In this document: piece by piece, positions 49,892-63,123 of the stretch
How positions within the stretch are numbered: the first letter of the stretch is position 1
Layout: each line of letters starts with the position of its first letter
From: Nephromyces sp. MM_2019
Lineage: Eukaryota > Apicomplexa > Aconoidasida > Nephromycida
DNA: 64,000 nt
Direction of reading: 5' to 3'
NCBI GenBank assembly: GCA_015657535.1
Contig: JADHZB010001966.1
Span: forward strand, 26,001-90,000
Notes under the pieces: generated by a model
Told to the model about the DNA's origin: nothing
The model's input: only the letters and a program-made list of their open reading frames with translations
Databases searched by the model: none
Program-made: the position numbers and the translations under genes

Positions 49892-51870
49892 CAGTTCTTA
49901 GAATAATGGATGGAAAGGGATTTGTGCTTGTGAAACTCAGTAGATAAAAAATCCCAGATCTTTAATGAAATAATTCATGAATTGAGACTAAACTGGGTGT
50001 ATTTTTGATTGGAAAGTTAGTTTCTTTGCTTGTTGGATTTTCTGTGACTCTCTTTACTTTTAGCTTTTTAAGAATTATTTCGTTCATAAATTAACGGATA
50101 AAAAGAAAGATAAAAGAAATGTAAAATAATAAAATTAGCATTCACAGTTTCTAAGTATAGATTTCAAAGATTTGAATAAAAAAAAGCGTTAGCTGCTTCG
50201 CATTTTGAATTCACAGCTTGGAAATCAAAGAACTTTCGCAAGTTTACAATGTTCATTCTGTCCACTAAAAAAACAGTTATAGTAGTTGTAGAGTTTTGAA
50301 TTATCAGAATGTTTCAACATAGTTAAAATATGAATAAAGATGAATTTTAAAATCAACTAGAAAAGACTAGTTTCCTTTATAAGCTTTTGTTACGAGATGA
50401 AATTTCAGTTCTGTCTTATTAAGCTTGTAGCATAGCTTTATTAATTTATAGGATGATTTAATTTAAAACAAAGGAGTTTTAAATCTTGTTTATCACTTAA
50501 TTTTGATTGTAGCTATATCATTAATAAAAAACAATACGTGCTAATTTGTTGATAAGTTAATATAAAATTATTGTCTAGTTTACGATTCTTGAAGGGTAGA
50601 TTGCAATCTTTTCTTATTCTATTTTTAGACATACAAATCAATTGAATGTTTTAATAGGCCAAGCAACTTTAGTTAATTGTCATCATCTAAAAATTGTCTA
50701 TCACACATTGAAATGATGATTAGTGTAACGCACACTATAGATTCCATACATTAGCAAAAATTTTGAGATTACATGCTATATTAATACGGTACTTCTTGGA
50801 TAATTAATAATTACCTTGTTTGTTTGAAAAAAAAACTAATCGGACTTTATCAAGAAAATATACAAGACTCTAAACTGATATTGTGTTTTATGCTACACCT
50901 TAAAACTGCTTCATTGTAAAAGTTTGATGGATGTCATACTTTAACATACGTAAATTTAGCATTAATTATGCACATGGCCCAATTTATGACTTAAATATAT
51001 AACACACAAATCTCAATTAAGAAAAAATCACTGTGTAATATTGTAACTCTTAAAAACCGTCTACTCTTTGCATAAGCTGAGTGGTCTTATATGGCAGCAA
51101 TTCATATTCATTTGTGTGCAAATAATGTAATAAGCATAAATTCAATTAATGTAGCAAATAGATACAATCTAACAGAAAGGCTAGCATGTAATCATCACAT
51201 TTACACGTAAACAAGCTGCGTGGTAGTAAATATAAGGTGTTACTCTCAATTTTAAGTCAACACAGTTATTTACAAAAACACGGAACAGATACACACGGGC
51301 GTTAACTTGTATAGATAGCGCCACACGCATTCAGTCACATATACTAGATGCGAACACATGACTGATCAATGTAATAGTTAACGTAAGCCCTCAATCAAGC
51401 ACAAACAGAAACAAGTTTGTGCATTGCATATTTAGATAAATTTTTACTATATACAACTAAATGCAACACGTTACTGTACCACAGTGTTATTACTATTAAC
51501 AACAAAAAGTGGGTGAAGGTTATATGACGTGCTAAGAAGCTCGTTTAAATCTCGTTTGCTTAGCAAAAGAAATACACGCTGCTATTAACAATTTGAGTTC
51601 TAACAAATTATCTTCATTACACAAAACGCATCTTGTTTGTCATTGCTACCTTCTATTTCTCTTCTTTTTATTTCTTGTTATCATTATAAGCTATAAAATT
51701 TCTTCTTTTTTGTGGTATCTTTATAATTTGATTAGCAGTGTTAAAAATCAATTTCACATACCAAAGTTGTTTATTTAGTATATTTTAATTGTCTTCTTGG
51801 CAACCCATTTTATTTACCAAATCCTTCTTTCAGGCAATTAAATCTAATAAATATTTCATAGACTACAGAA
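49892..51870. other. Intergenic, RPL18 promoter region
   Basis: About 2 kb without a convincing gene. The 61-codon plus-strand frame at 51593 is an extremely hydrophobic, Leu/Phe-rich string in pyrimidine-rich DNA, more likely promoter/5' flank than gene. Confidence 0.5.
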
Positions 51871-53467
51871 ATGGTAAGATATTCTTGTTTCTTTCTCGCC
51901 GCTTTAACACAATGAATAGATTCATCCTCTTCCTGATCATACAATGAATCAAGTTACATATATACTAATTGTTAAGCATCTACTAAGACAAATATGATTT
52001 TAGTAATAGACTCCTCAACCCAAACCCAGTCAATCCATTTTAATCGTCCTTAACATATGATGGATAACACATCTAAATCATTTCAAAACACCTATCAAGA
52101 GAATCTCACTCATCTTGAAATACCATAGAATTAATGATATTTATTAATAATCCTAGCAATACTCTTCTTTATAACTATATACAAACTAATCTTACTCATT
52201 TCAGGGTATTGATCTCGAAAACAAAGGCCACGTCCGCCATAATGGCCGTAAGAACGTAAAATCACCTAATCCTTACTTGGGACTCTTAGTAAAGGTATAA
52301 GATTCTTCCAAAGAACTTTGGAGACACAGTCTCCGAAATGAAATTAGTTTGGTTTAACTTGATATTTTCATTTTACTTAAAAGCTCTGGTGTATCATTTA
52401 TCATAGCAAAGCACGACTTTTTGATAAAAAAAAATTTTCTGTGTGTTAATCTTCTTGCAGCTATATAATTTCTTAGCTAGAAGGACAGATTCTTCTTTTA
52501 ACAAAGTTATTTCCAAACGCCTTATTATGGCCAAACGTAATAAGCCACCTCTTTCTGTTTCAAAGATCAGCTACTTTATGAAAAAACATGAGGGAAAGAT
52601 AGCTGTTGTTGTTGGAACTGTTACAAGTAATAAAATTATAAGAATGCATATATGTATTTATTTGATAAATTAACCCTTACTCACAATGATGATTTAGTTC
52701 TACATCACGACGGTCTACTGACCAAATTTAACCAAAATTTAATGGAGAAAGTAGAACTTGCTGATATATCGATGTATTTGTAGTTTAAACCGAAAGTCAC
52801 AATCCATATTCATCTTATAATTCAGTGGTTTTAACAATTATCTTTATTCATATTTTTAATTCCGAATATATACCATTGTAATTACATAACCTCGCTTATC
52901 ACTTTATAAGCTGTACTAAAATGATGATTTAGTTCTACATCACGACGGTCTACTGACCAATTTTAATTAAAAAAATTAATGGAGAAAGTAGAACTCGCTG
53001 ATACACATTATTGTAATAATCTTTTTACACACATTTGAAACCATCATCAAGGAAATCACATCAAATACCATACAACTTATTATGGTTTTTGATTATAATT
53101 CCAACACTTTAATAGCTTTAACACACTTGATGATCAAGATCTTTCTTATAACCCTTACATCATAATTATATAATGCTACTCAGATGATAATCGTATTAAC
53201 TATGAGATCCCTAAGATGAAAGTCTGTGCACTTCGATTCACTGAGGCTGCTCGAAGTAAAATCACAAAGGCTGGAGGAAAATGCATGACATTTGACCAAT
53301 TAGCCATACAAAAACCCAAAGGTACTAACTGTGTATTATTACGAGGTCCCACAAAAGCTAGAGAATCTGAGAAACACTTTGGAAAGGCTCCAGGTGCAAA
53401 AGGCTCCCATACTAAACCTTTTGTACGTTCCAAGGGTCCTAAATTTGAAAGCCATAGTTCAAGTTAA
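51871..53467 (+). CDS. RPL18: 60S ribosomal protein L18 (eL18), 4 exons
   Basis: Large-subunit protein eL18. Exon 1 is only the ATG (51871-51873), followed at once by GTAAGA. Exons 2-4 are 52205-52294, 52461-52626 and 53184-53467, all in phase. The protein reads M then [89 protein letters not shown] and [20 protein letters not shown], then [15 protein letters not shown]. These blocks are eL18 end to end, and the length of about 180 residues is normal. Exon 1 being just the start codon is a known ribosomal-protein arrangement. Intron 3 (52627-53183) carries two box C/D snoRNA candidates. Confidence 0.97.
52682..52768 (+). ncRNA. Box C/D snoRNA candidate, copy 1 (in RPL18 intron 3)
   Basis: C box ATGATGA at 52686-52692, D' box CTGA at 52718-52721 and D box CTGA at 52761-52764, about 80 nt overall. 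The 13 bases before D' (tcacgacggtcta, 52705-52717) are complementary to the conserved large-subunit rRNA sequence UAGACCGUCGUGA. By the five-nucleotide rule the methylated base would be the first C of GACCG. Intronic position in a ribosomal-protein gene, on the host strand, is the usual place for such RNAs. Terminal stem pairing is weak. Confidence 0.85.
52917..53005 (+). ncRNA. Box C/D snoRNA candidate, copy 2 (in RPL18 intron 3)
   Basis: Near-duplicate of copy 1, with C box ATGATGA at 52921-52927, D' CTGA at 52953-52956 and D CTGA at 52998-53001. The D' guide is identical to copy 1, while the spacer between D' and D has diverged and the base next to the D box differs (ctcg against cttg). 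Same predicted rRNA target. Confidence 0.83.
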
Positions 53468-54575
53468 ATTTCTTTTCCTTTGTATGTTTACGGATACATT
53501 AGGTTTTTATTTAAGCTCTGTTTCTGATTCAAATTCAATAAATTTTTAATCATCTCAAGTGAGCTATTCTTTCTTATTTTACAATTTCCACCACACTTGT
53601 TGAGGACAGCTATCCTAACTTAACTAAAAACTTTTTCAATTTAATTATTATGCTCATATTTTTGACCTCCTAGAACTTAATATTTATATTTTGCATCAAG
53701 TACCGATTTCAAAAATAGAGAAATTTCTTATTACTTTACTATTTATTTTCAATTCATATAAGCTGTATTAGCCCTAATTAACTAGGAAAAATAAAAATTA
53801 AGTACAATCGAACAACATAAACCAGACTTAATAAGACATATTAGTCAGGATGGAATCATTTAGTACACATAATAGTATACTTTACACCACAATTAATAAA
53901 ACTGTTGTAGAAAATCTAGCAAACAGAAAGCATAATAAATTATGTTACTTCAATTATAGTGATATAGAAATTTAATAAACCCTAAAGCATTAGCTTATAA
54001 ACCCAGAAATTTGTTAAGTATTCAATATCTGTCATTGAATTGATCACTTGTAACTCCTCATTATCCACAGATGCTCCTTTAAATGTTAATTATAAACACT
54101 TAAAAGTTAAAACTGACACTAGTTAATTTTTATTTTATAAAGCTCTTGGAAGCCAATACGTCAGCAATGGGTTCAAATAGAGGAAATATAACAAGAATTT
54201 ATCTTACCCCTTGAATTATACTCTTCCTCCCTACTAAATTCTTAGACAGATATTATCAAGCGATTATACCGCTGCTCACAAGTACTGCTAATTAATGGGT
54301 AAGTCTGCCTTCAACTCCTACACACGTGTATGGTGGGGCCATGTCCATCTAAGGTTAGGTAGCAGGCTCCAAATTAGACCTAACAAGAATTTCAATCCAC
54401 ATGAAATTGGACCAATTTCTAAAACGTTGGAATTTGCTAGGTTAGTTGACAAATAGCAAGTATGACTTTTTTCAGACAAGCCGCTCACAATTATTAAACC
54501 CAAAATTTTATAAAATAAATTATTTAATCCACAAAACTAGCCCTTTAGCATCTCCGACTATGCACAAATTTTCAG
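53468..54575. other. Region between RPL18 and the MBF1-like exons
   Basis: Probably RPL18 3' UTR followed by the promoter and first exon(s) of the MBF1-like gene. An ATG followed by GGTAAGT at about 54297 is a candidate start with an immediate intron, but its splice partner was not found. Confidence 0.4.
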
Positions 54576-55398
54576 GATGGCCTTGATGCTAAGGCCTTCA
54601 ACTTTGGGCGAATACCTGCAGAAAGTAAACTGGGGCAAAAGCTTTGGTCTAAACAAGCAAAAGAATCCCGGTAAGCTATGTTTATACCTTTATATAAAAA
54701 TATATTTAGATATGACACTTCTTTGAAACTTCTGTATTCAATTTATTATCTATTTAAACACTTAAACCAACATGATTACTCTGTTCCAATTCTGTTGGGA
54801 TTTGATACAATGAGATTACTAAGACTTTATTATCTACTAAACCTCGTTTGATAGAGATGATAAGAAATAAAGTCCTAAAAATCTCTAGAAATAGATAATT
54901 CCATCTACTTTTAAGATTTGAAAAATTTGTTACTTGAGGGGCTTTACACAATATAAAATGTAAAGTAGGACTAAGAAAACAAGGCCTTATGAGTTTACAA
55001 ATCTCAAATTTTCATAATTGAGAAATCCTGGATGAAATCATAATCAATTTTGGGAATGTCTACCTTTCATCAATAATCTCTTTAATATTTGCTTTTAAAT
55101 AATTTCATACTATTGATTAATCTCTTTCAAAGCAATTTTTTAATTTAACCAAGCAATCCACAAATAAATAAACTTATATAGGTCTTCTTACGCTCATAGA
55201 GATACAAAAGAATTGCTGAAAGTAATTTAGCTAAATTCTTACAAAGTGCAACCTTTTTCTTTGTTTTCAGCGGTCTATATTAAGGCTATTGAAAATGGGA
55301 CAATTACACCATCAACTAATGATAAATTAAAACTTCAAACTTTGCTAGGCGTACCCCTTGAAAAACCCAAGAAGAAGGCCACCCGAAGATTGATATAA
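54576..55398 (+). CDS. MBF1-like helix-turn-helix coactivator (5' end unresolved)
   Basis: Exon 54576 to about 54670 (GLDAKAFNFGRIPAESKLGQ, then KLWSKQAKESR) ends at a GTAAGC donor. A small possible exon near 55181-55219 (SSYAHRDTKELLK) may follow. The last exon, 55271-55398, reads VYIKAIENGTITPSTNDKLK followed by LQTLLGVPLEKPKKKATRRL, then stop. The second half of the pattern, i..iEnG...Ps...l.kl...LGV.L..., is the Cro/C1-type HTH of multiprotein bridging factor 1, a transcription coactivator. The first exons are not identified, and the small middle exon does not give a consistent phase with the last one, so the model is incomplete. Other XRE-type HTH proteins are possible. Confidence 0.5.
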
Positions 55399-58010
55399 AA
55401 TGAAATTGAGCCTATTTCGTCAAGAATATAAATCTTTATAAGATATTATAAACACAGAAACTATTTAGTACCAATTTTCCAAATCAGTTGTTATTTGATT
55501 CTAACCAAAGATTTTAATTGATTAATGCACCTGGAAAAGAAAGAAGCACGGACATCAATCCCAGATCAACGCATCAATAAATGTTAATTGAAATTCACTT
55601 GAATTGTGCTACAAGGCCGTACATATGTAATTATATTTTGCCAAGTTTCTTTTCAGTTAGAAAATTGGTTCGATTAGTACTTTGATAACAAATAAATTTT
55701 TACTCTTGATTTAAATTCTTATAAATTGATTTTGACACTCAAGTTATAATGATTCCTTCCTACCTCGAATCTAAGCCATTCTAGAAATTTGTTGCTCATT
55801 GTTTGAGCTTGTAAAATTGGTTTATTCTTGTTGAAAAAGGTGAATTTTTATATAAACATTGATTAATATGAACCCATATCGTTTGTAATATATGATTCAT
55901 TTTTTGACACCAGAAACATATTCTATAAAATTCTAAACCAACTAAATAGAGAAAACTGATATTACTTTTGATAATTTAGTTGTTTTTTTATTGTTAAAAT
56001 TGCTTAAAAAAATAGTTCTCAAAGTACGTACTTATAATCTATACATCTTAACTTTCAAATAATATCATATTTATTAAAATCGCACGTGACAAATAATTGT
56101 AATGACTAAGACTTGATGGAGGAAGTTATATATCATATTTCAACATATATTAAATTTTTAGTAAATTGAAGATGGGTAGATATAATATTATAAACTTCTG
56201 TTGACCATATTATGTTCTTAATTATTCTTATATTCAAATTGCATTTAGAGTGCATTCAAATTAAGAAATGATGATGCCATGGGATGTGAGTAATCAATCG
56301 CTTATGGGTCTCATATAATGTCGTCAGTTTTCTAATCAGACTCTTATCCAAATAGGTGTGAAATAAAGCTGTTTCTCTAGCACGCAATTCCCATTAGGCT
56401 TTACTAAGTTTAACTCAGTTGAGATTTTATTCAAAAAGATTATAGTTTATGTCAACTTTCTTAATTTGATTGATTCTGTGATATGTTAACAAATAACTAA
56501 CTTTTTGTTTAGGGTAGAGATATCCGATTGAACCTTTTTAATTAAATTTAAATTACATAACTGCTAAGATATTTTTCAAAACAATGTTTTAGAAACAAAA
56601 AATTACACCTTAATGAAATTTACCCACACTTGTTTTCAAATAAAATTAAAGAATTTTGAAAGATAATAAAATTTCTTATTTAGCATAACAATTGACACTA
56701 CAAATCCTGCACACTCCCCACCTTCACAATCTGTATGCACACAGCTCAAATTATTTTAAAAATTTTCATGAATTTTCTCATAGACTCATAATTCTTACTA
56801 ACACAACGTGTCTTTATCGATGACTAAACTAACGATTTGATTTGTCTTCAGTAAAATAAGATAACTGTTAATTTTCTAACACATACTTAGCTCTCAATAA
56901 CACATTTAGAACTTTCTTCTATAAATTTCGTATTATTTTCTTGATTCTTAAACGCTTAATCCAGCAACTTCCCTTTACATCCCATCTTTATTTACCTATT
57001 ATTTACGTCTCTCTTACACAATCCTGAAGTAAAAGAAATGAACCTTTTATTTTCGCTTTTTTTTGAGGTCTTACAGCTTTAAATTATATAAGGGTACTAG
57101 GAAACAATCCACCTCTATAGGATGACTATAACTTACACTAATAGGAAAGGATGACCTCTTCACCATAAATCTGGTAAACTAAGTATTAAACATGCTCCAT
57201 TTGTAAGACAGGTAGATGTCTTGACCATACATTGCCATTAGCTAACAATACGGATAGTTTTAGGTGCATATATTAAAGCCACATCAATTCAATTTTTTTT
57301 CATTTACTAAATCTTTTTATAAACACCTTGTTCAATGATTTTCTTCGGGGGCTTGAAAATCTTCTCCTACATGGTTATATAGCCATAAATGCAAATTAAA
57401 ATAAAATATTTACAACTATATTAATTTTGCCCAAAATTGTTGCTTCATAAGATTATAGAAAGACATTTATCTCGAGTGCACATTCATAAAGCAATATGTA
57501 GTGTATTCTATAGGATGGGCTCTTTTAAGTAGATTTTGAGACAGAACTTCTATGCAGAAAGTTTTTGTTTTCAAGTTATTTGCTTGTAATAATAAACTAA
57601 GCTAAGATTAGATGCACATAGATTTTATTATATATTAGGAATAAGCTACCTTTTTTTATAAGTTTATTCATTAACTCTTAATACATTATTTTAGGGAATA
57701 ACCTGTCAACAATTATCTATATTGCAACATTGAAATTCATTGTATTTTAGATATTTTTATAAGCCATAATTAAGAACCATGCCTCTTTTACAATATAAAA
57801 TTAATTTGCATAAATTTTTATTTACCCATCCTCATAGATTGTGATATACTTGAAACAAGTTAATACTCTTAGCTCTGATTAAACTGACTAGACATTTTTG
57901 GGTTCACAACTGCATCACCCAGTTTATAACATTACATTCACTATTTGTTATCACGAATTGGAATAAAACAATTTCCCTAGCTCTACACTGTAGTAACCAG
58001 CAACCTTACA
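55399..58010. other. Long intergenic region
   Basis: 2.6 kb, AT-rich, no ORF above background and no RNA gene or repeat recognised. Includes the SLBP promoter at its right end. Confidence 0.5.
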
Positions 58011-59195
58011 ATGAGTTTATTAAGGAAATCGTGGGCAGATACCAATAGTAAAGCGGATATTTCGATTGACCTAAAACATGCACTAATCAGACCCTATGAC
58101 GTATCCTTCTCCTGTCAGATTGAGAATACGGGCTATAACTATGATTTGGAGAATAGCCATTCTGGTCTTAACTTCCTCTTGAACAAGGCTAAGATTAATT
58201 CTGATAGCCTATGTCCCGATGAAGTACCAGTACCGGATGATACACACATAGATGACCTGAGTGCAACATCACCACTGATTAATGCCCCATCAAAAAATTT
58301 ACCTGGACAACCTGATATGTCCATTAGTAGAAAGTTATCTTTACGCAAGCTAAGATTTAACGATAATGAGATGCATGATTTATCCAACACTAGAACAAAA
58401 CGTGGTCATGAAAGTGTCAATGATGAAGACCAACCAACACAACTCTCGGAATTACTAGCTCCACAGAAGGTTAAAAGTCAACCGGATGCAAAGAAAAGAA
58501 AACAATACAAACCGCTTGAAACAACTCCGGGAATAAAAACAAACTCGATCTTGGAAACAAACCCTAATAAGGCACCAAAGAAGAAACGTGGAAAACCTAA
58601 AACTAAAAAACGATCTCCACACCCTCTAATGAATGAACCTATGCAACCATTCAGCTCAAATGGATCGGTAAATATGGCACAATCGGCTCCACTTGTGTAT
58701 GTACCCGTATTAATTCCGACTACAAATGCTTCTTGCATTAGTCCGAATGTTGTGAACCCTTTTGGAACTATGCATACACATTTTGTTAACGATTCCTCTA
58801 GCACAACACATTCTATTATACACACAAATAATTTTAAAAACTCTGGAGCGCATCAACAGCTGAACCCTATCTTAAACAATAATTTGAAACCACAAAATCA
58901 ACAAGATTCGGTTCCTACAAATCTAACTACTACTTCCACTTCTACCAAAAACAATGAGGAAATGAAAATACCACTTGATGAAAAACAACAGAAACGACTT
59001 GATAGTCGATTGAAAGAAATTGCGGTTGGTAAATCAACACTAGGTTATCGTAACTACATCAAGTCTGTTCCAAAGGGTAAACGTACTGACGTTGACCCTG
59101 ATACTCCTAACCCCTATGCCCAATCCTCTGCCTCTGAATTTCGTGGAAATTGCCAAACATGGCGACGTACACTACACAAATATGACACACCTTAA
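58011..59195 (+). CDS. SLBP: Histone mRNA stem-loop (hairpin)-binding protein SLBP, intronless
   Basis: Binds the 3' hairpin of replication-dependent histone mRNAs. The RNA-binding domain is at the extreme C-terminus, about residues 328-392: QQKRLDSRLKEIAVGKSTLG, then GYRNYIKSVPKGKR, DPDTPNPYAQ, and WRRTLHKYD. This matches the family pattern R..QI..GK.T.GY..Y...VP...R....P.TP......S...W...i..WR..LH.wD. The Thr of TPNK is kept (TPNP), while the preceding His is Asp. The upstream 320 residues are disordered and S/N/P-rich, with a basic stretch KKKRGKPKTKKRS that looks like a nuclear localisation signal or AT-hook. Length 394 residues, single exon. Its presence implies that some histone mRNAs in this organism end in the stem-loop. 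Confidence 0.88.
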   Translation: MSLLRKSWADTNSKADISIDLKHALIRPYDVSFSCQIENTGYNYDLENSHSGLNFLLNKAKINSDSLCPDEVPVPDDTHIDDLSATSPLINAPSKNLPGQPDMSISRKLSLRKLRFNDNEMHDLSNTRTKRGHESVNDEDQPTQLSELLAPQKVKSQPDAKKRKQYKPLETTPGIKTNSILETNPNKAPKKKRGKPKTKKRSPHPLMNEPMQPFSSNGSVNMAQSAPLVYVPVLIPTTNASCISPNVVNPFGTMHTHFVNDSSSTTHSIIHTNNFKNSGAHQQLNPILNNNLKPQNQQDSVPTNLTTTSTSTKNNEEMKIPLDEKQQKRLDSRLKEIAVGKSTLGYRNYIKSVPKGKRTDVDPDTPNPYAQSSASEFRGNCQTWRRTLHKYDTP

Positions 59196-62100
59196 AATAT
59201 CAACTTCCTAAGCTATAACCCTTTGTAGAATGCAAAGCACTCAGTAAACACTTTGCCATTGTTGTAATTTATTTTCGTGAACCAATTGTTATTATTTTAA
59301 ATGATACAACATCTTGATTATTTTTTGTATGGCTCATTGCTATCGTTTTCACACATCTATAATATTTTTAAGAACAAGTTTCAATAGATACTCATACTAA
59401 AGATATTCGTTTAATATAATAAAAAAGGTCTCAATGAAAATGAAAACTATCCTCATCTCATTTTACACACACCAATTCCTAAACTTACTGGTTTGTTTTA
59501 ATAAAAAATATTAAAAAAATATCACATTTGTTGCTTTTTTTTTGTTGGTTTATTTTTTACCAAATTATAACTGAGACAAACAAATTCATATCTTTTGAAA
59601 AAAAAATTATATATATATATATATATATATATTTGTACACATATATATGCATTATTTAAATACAATCAAAACCTTTATAAGTTTATTACAGAAAATATTG
59701 TAAAAACTTATAAATTAATTTATATATTATTTGTCTGTGTATATATTTAATTGGAAGAATTCTATTCAAATTTATCATAAACCTATATATATAGAAACAG
59801 AAATTTGATATTATGTATCAAAGTAGCTATATAAAGTAAGTTGAAATATAAAATATTAATTCTTTGACTTAAGTACACATGAAAATTTTTCTCGGAAAAG
59901 TTAAATTTACTTTACACACCAACATTTTCGAATAATAAAAATTCAAAAACATATATGACTTGGACTTTATAAATGAATCAGAAACAATAATTAATTGAAT
60001 TTACTAATTCATAATTAGACACATATGCACACACATTGACAATATTCAATTGAATGGAGTAAATTTAAATATACAAACGCACACATTGAAATTAATTAAT
60101 TAACTAGATTGGAAATATTTATAATTAGATATAAATATACATACACATTTTTACGCATCATATTAAGTATACAATAGTGTTCAATAATATATGGTGTGGG
60201 TGTATTTTATGTGTAAATATATTGCATATAATTACCAATTCAAGAATTTATGTTTTTAAGCGTTCAATTAGACTTTGAAGTTGTACACAAATTTATTATA
60301 TGTTTATAATATATATATATATACTACGTGTTTGTAAAACATACATATAAGCTTATTTCATAGTTTTTTGATAAGTTTGTTGTGTAATCAGTTGCTTAAA
60401 TACTTAGAAACTATAATATTGTCATTGATTATATTATTTGTTAAATTATATCCCTGAAATAAAAATTTAATTATATAAAGTTTCATTTGTGTAAAAGATA
60501 TAGTCACTTATGTTTTGATCCATACAAGGCTTTATTGTACCATATATTTACACATATATATTTATCTATATGCACTTAACTGAAAAAGTCACTTTCACAC
60601 ACACGCACACATAAAACAAACAAATATACTTCACCAACTAACTCTACACATATTTTATCAATAAGCATATGCACACATACTACCTAAACACATATACATA
60701 GATTACTTAAACTTATATATGCAATCTGGACATATACATCATACGTATTATTTGAGCACACAAAAATATGCTATCTGTACATATACACAACTTCACAAAC
60801 GTATATGCTTAACAAAACACCTCTACACAATTAGATATACATATAGATACATAGAAACACATAATGCTAACTTATTAATATATTTATTATACTATTTTAC
60901 ACACATTTAACAATACACACACATATAGAGAGCTAACAGATCTGCATATATAGGATAACACATGCACATACCCACGACTTCCTTCATATACAAATAATTT
61001 TGCACACATAACAACATAATCAAATTCATTTGCTAATTAAACACAACTCTTGTTTGCACACACAGATAATCATTTCATTATTGTTTGCTATGCTTCACTA
61101 GCCAAAGCTACCTGTATACTGTTAAGGCCCCCTCTCCACACTTGTCTTTACACATTTAAATATATACACCAAAAAAAAAAAATTCCAACACACATAGAGT
61201 TAGCTGTGTGTATTTTAATGTCTAATAACACTACATACAAATATATAAATAAACTGGTGTGTAAATATATATATACACACTTAAACATACATATATTTAT
61301 ATAAGCACACATAATCAAGAGTATTAAAATACTAACTTCATATCTACATATATGTGAATATATATACTAGCAATCATAACGTTTACGTGTATATACAAAT
61401 AGATATATATGTGTATACACTTAATTTTATTTAAAGTAGACATGTATACACATATTTGTGTACATCTTAAATATGTGTACACACAAATAAAATATATATA
61501 CATTTATTTACACACATAAAAGTGTATACATATATATACACATAAAAATATATGTATATAAACATAACAAAAGATAACTACAACTTCTATTAATTATAAT
61601 CATACAAGCCGAACTTATTCAAAATTTATATATACACCTCTTCATTTACACTTAAAACTTTATATATATATTTGTTACAAAAAAATTTTTATTAAATTTA
61701 CAAACACTTGATTTAATTATTTCCAAAGTTTTGAAATTTTTAATATTTTCCGAACTTAACACTTTAATATTTATATATATATTTATAACAGATTGTCATA
61801 TAGCTTGGAAAACTCACAAGTAATTCCTACACACACACGGATATTGATATCACACATCAATGAGTGTGTGTATACATATCTGTCTATATATGTGTATTAT
61901 GTGTTTGTGTTTATATGTGTGCATGTATATATACTTCTTATTGATATACACACGTTTATTATTTCAATTAGATCCACAGATAGCTACACACTTATTTATC
62001 CCGATTGATACCATAAACATATAAATAAATATAAATATGCACACCTTCATATAGATATATATATTATACACACATATTTACAAAACACTCACACTTGATT

Positions 62101-63123
62101 ACTACAAACAATTCAACTACATAATACCTACACATATACTCTATACAAATCACACTACTCAATTCTATAAACCACACTAAGCACTACCCATACACACACA
62201 ATTTTATATTTAAGCATATTCACTCGCTCAAGTATACATATATATACAATTACATACGATTACATTAGCACACACACTTACGCAAGTGCATTCTCCTACT
62301 CAAGCACATACACTAACACCAACAACACACCCAAAGAAGTACATACACTCATACACCAACATACACACACACACCAGCATACACACACACCAGCATACAC
62401 ACACACCAGCATACACACACACACCAACACACACACACACCAGCATACACACACCCACCAACATTAATACACTCTGACAATATATACAGATGTTTCCTCA
62501 ATATATATGTTCCCCGTAGGGCATAATTATATGTCTTCAGCATGCCCAATAAATCATACCTTACACACACACATTTCATGAAAATATATTTGAATTCTAA
62601 CTACACATGTGCCCTATTGAGTATGTGTAGGGAAAATAAATTCACACTTGATATATTTTTTCTTAATATAAATACTTATATACACACACATTCATACATA
62701 GACATTCATATATATATTTACATATACACACACATTTACATATACACATACATACACATACACTCATACATACGAACACATATATAAAGCAAACTTACAT
62801 GTATACACACACCTACACGCACACATGTAAATAATACATGTACACATATACTATACAATATTTTATGGAAATACACAACTTGATAGTTAGTTATAATACA
62901 CACTTTAATAATCAAAACTCATCACATTAATTGATCTACACACACTTTACTTATGTTACACATATCCCCCCATATAAATACACACACTCACACACATTTA
63001 TTAATTACACATACAAACATTTAATAACAACACTCATGTTTGTTTACTCCAGATGAATATAGAAAAGTAAACTGAATTACAGCTTAGATACCAAAGACAC
63101 ACACACACACACAAACACACATT
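59196..63123. repeat. CA/TA microsatellite-rich tract
   Basis: From about 59.6 kb the sequence becomes dominated by short TATA and CACA runs. CA/ACA lies almost entirely on the plus strand. An AT run sits at 59609-59630. A 16-18 bp minisatellite (accagcatacacacac) occupies about 62370-62460. Most ORFs here are translated repeats (THTHT, YIYIH) and are not genes. A few exon-like pieces between AG and GT sites (for example 61793-61821 and near 61070-61140) may belong to the gene at the right edge, but cannot be linked. Confidence 0.8.

Noticed and set aside
50710..50780. ATGATGA box as a third C/D snoRNA
   Set aside because: No CTGA box at a suitable distance and no host intron.
51593..51778. 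61-codon Leu/Phe-rich plus-strand ORF
   Set aside because: Pyrimidine-rich promoter flank of RPL18 translates this way; no other support.
58478..58825. 115-codon minus-strand ORF
   Set aside because: Antisense shadow of SLBP; no recognisable domain.
62286..62787. His/Thr-rich and Tyr/Ile-rich plus-strand ORFs
   Set aside because: Translated CA/TA repeats with no independent evidence of coding.
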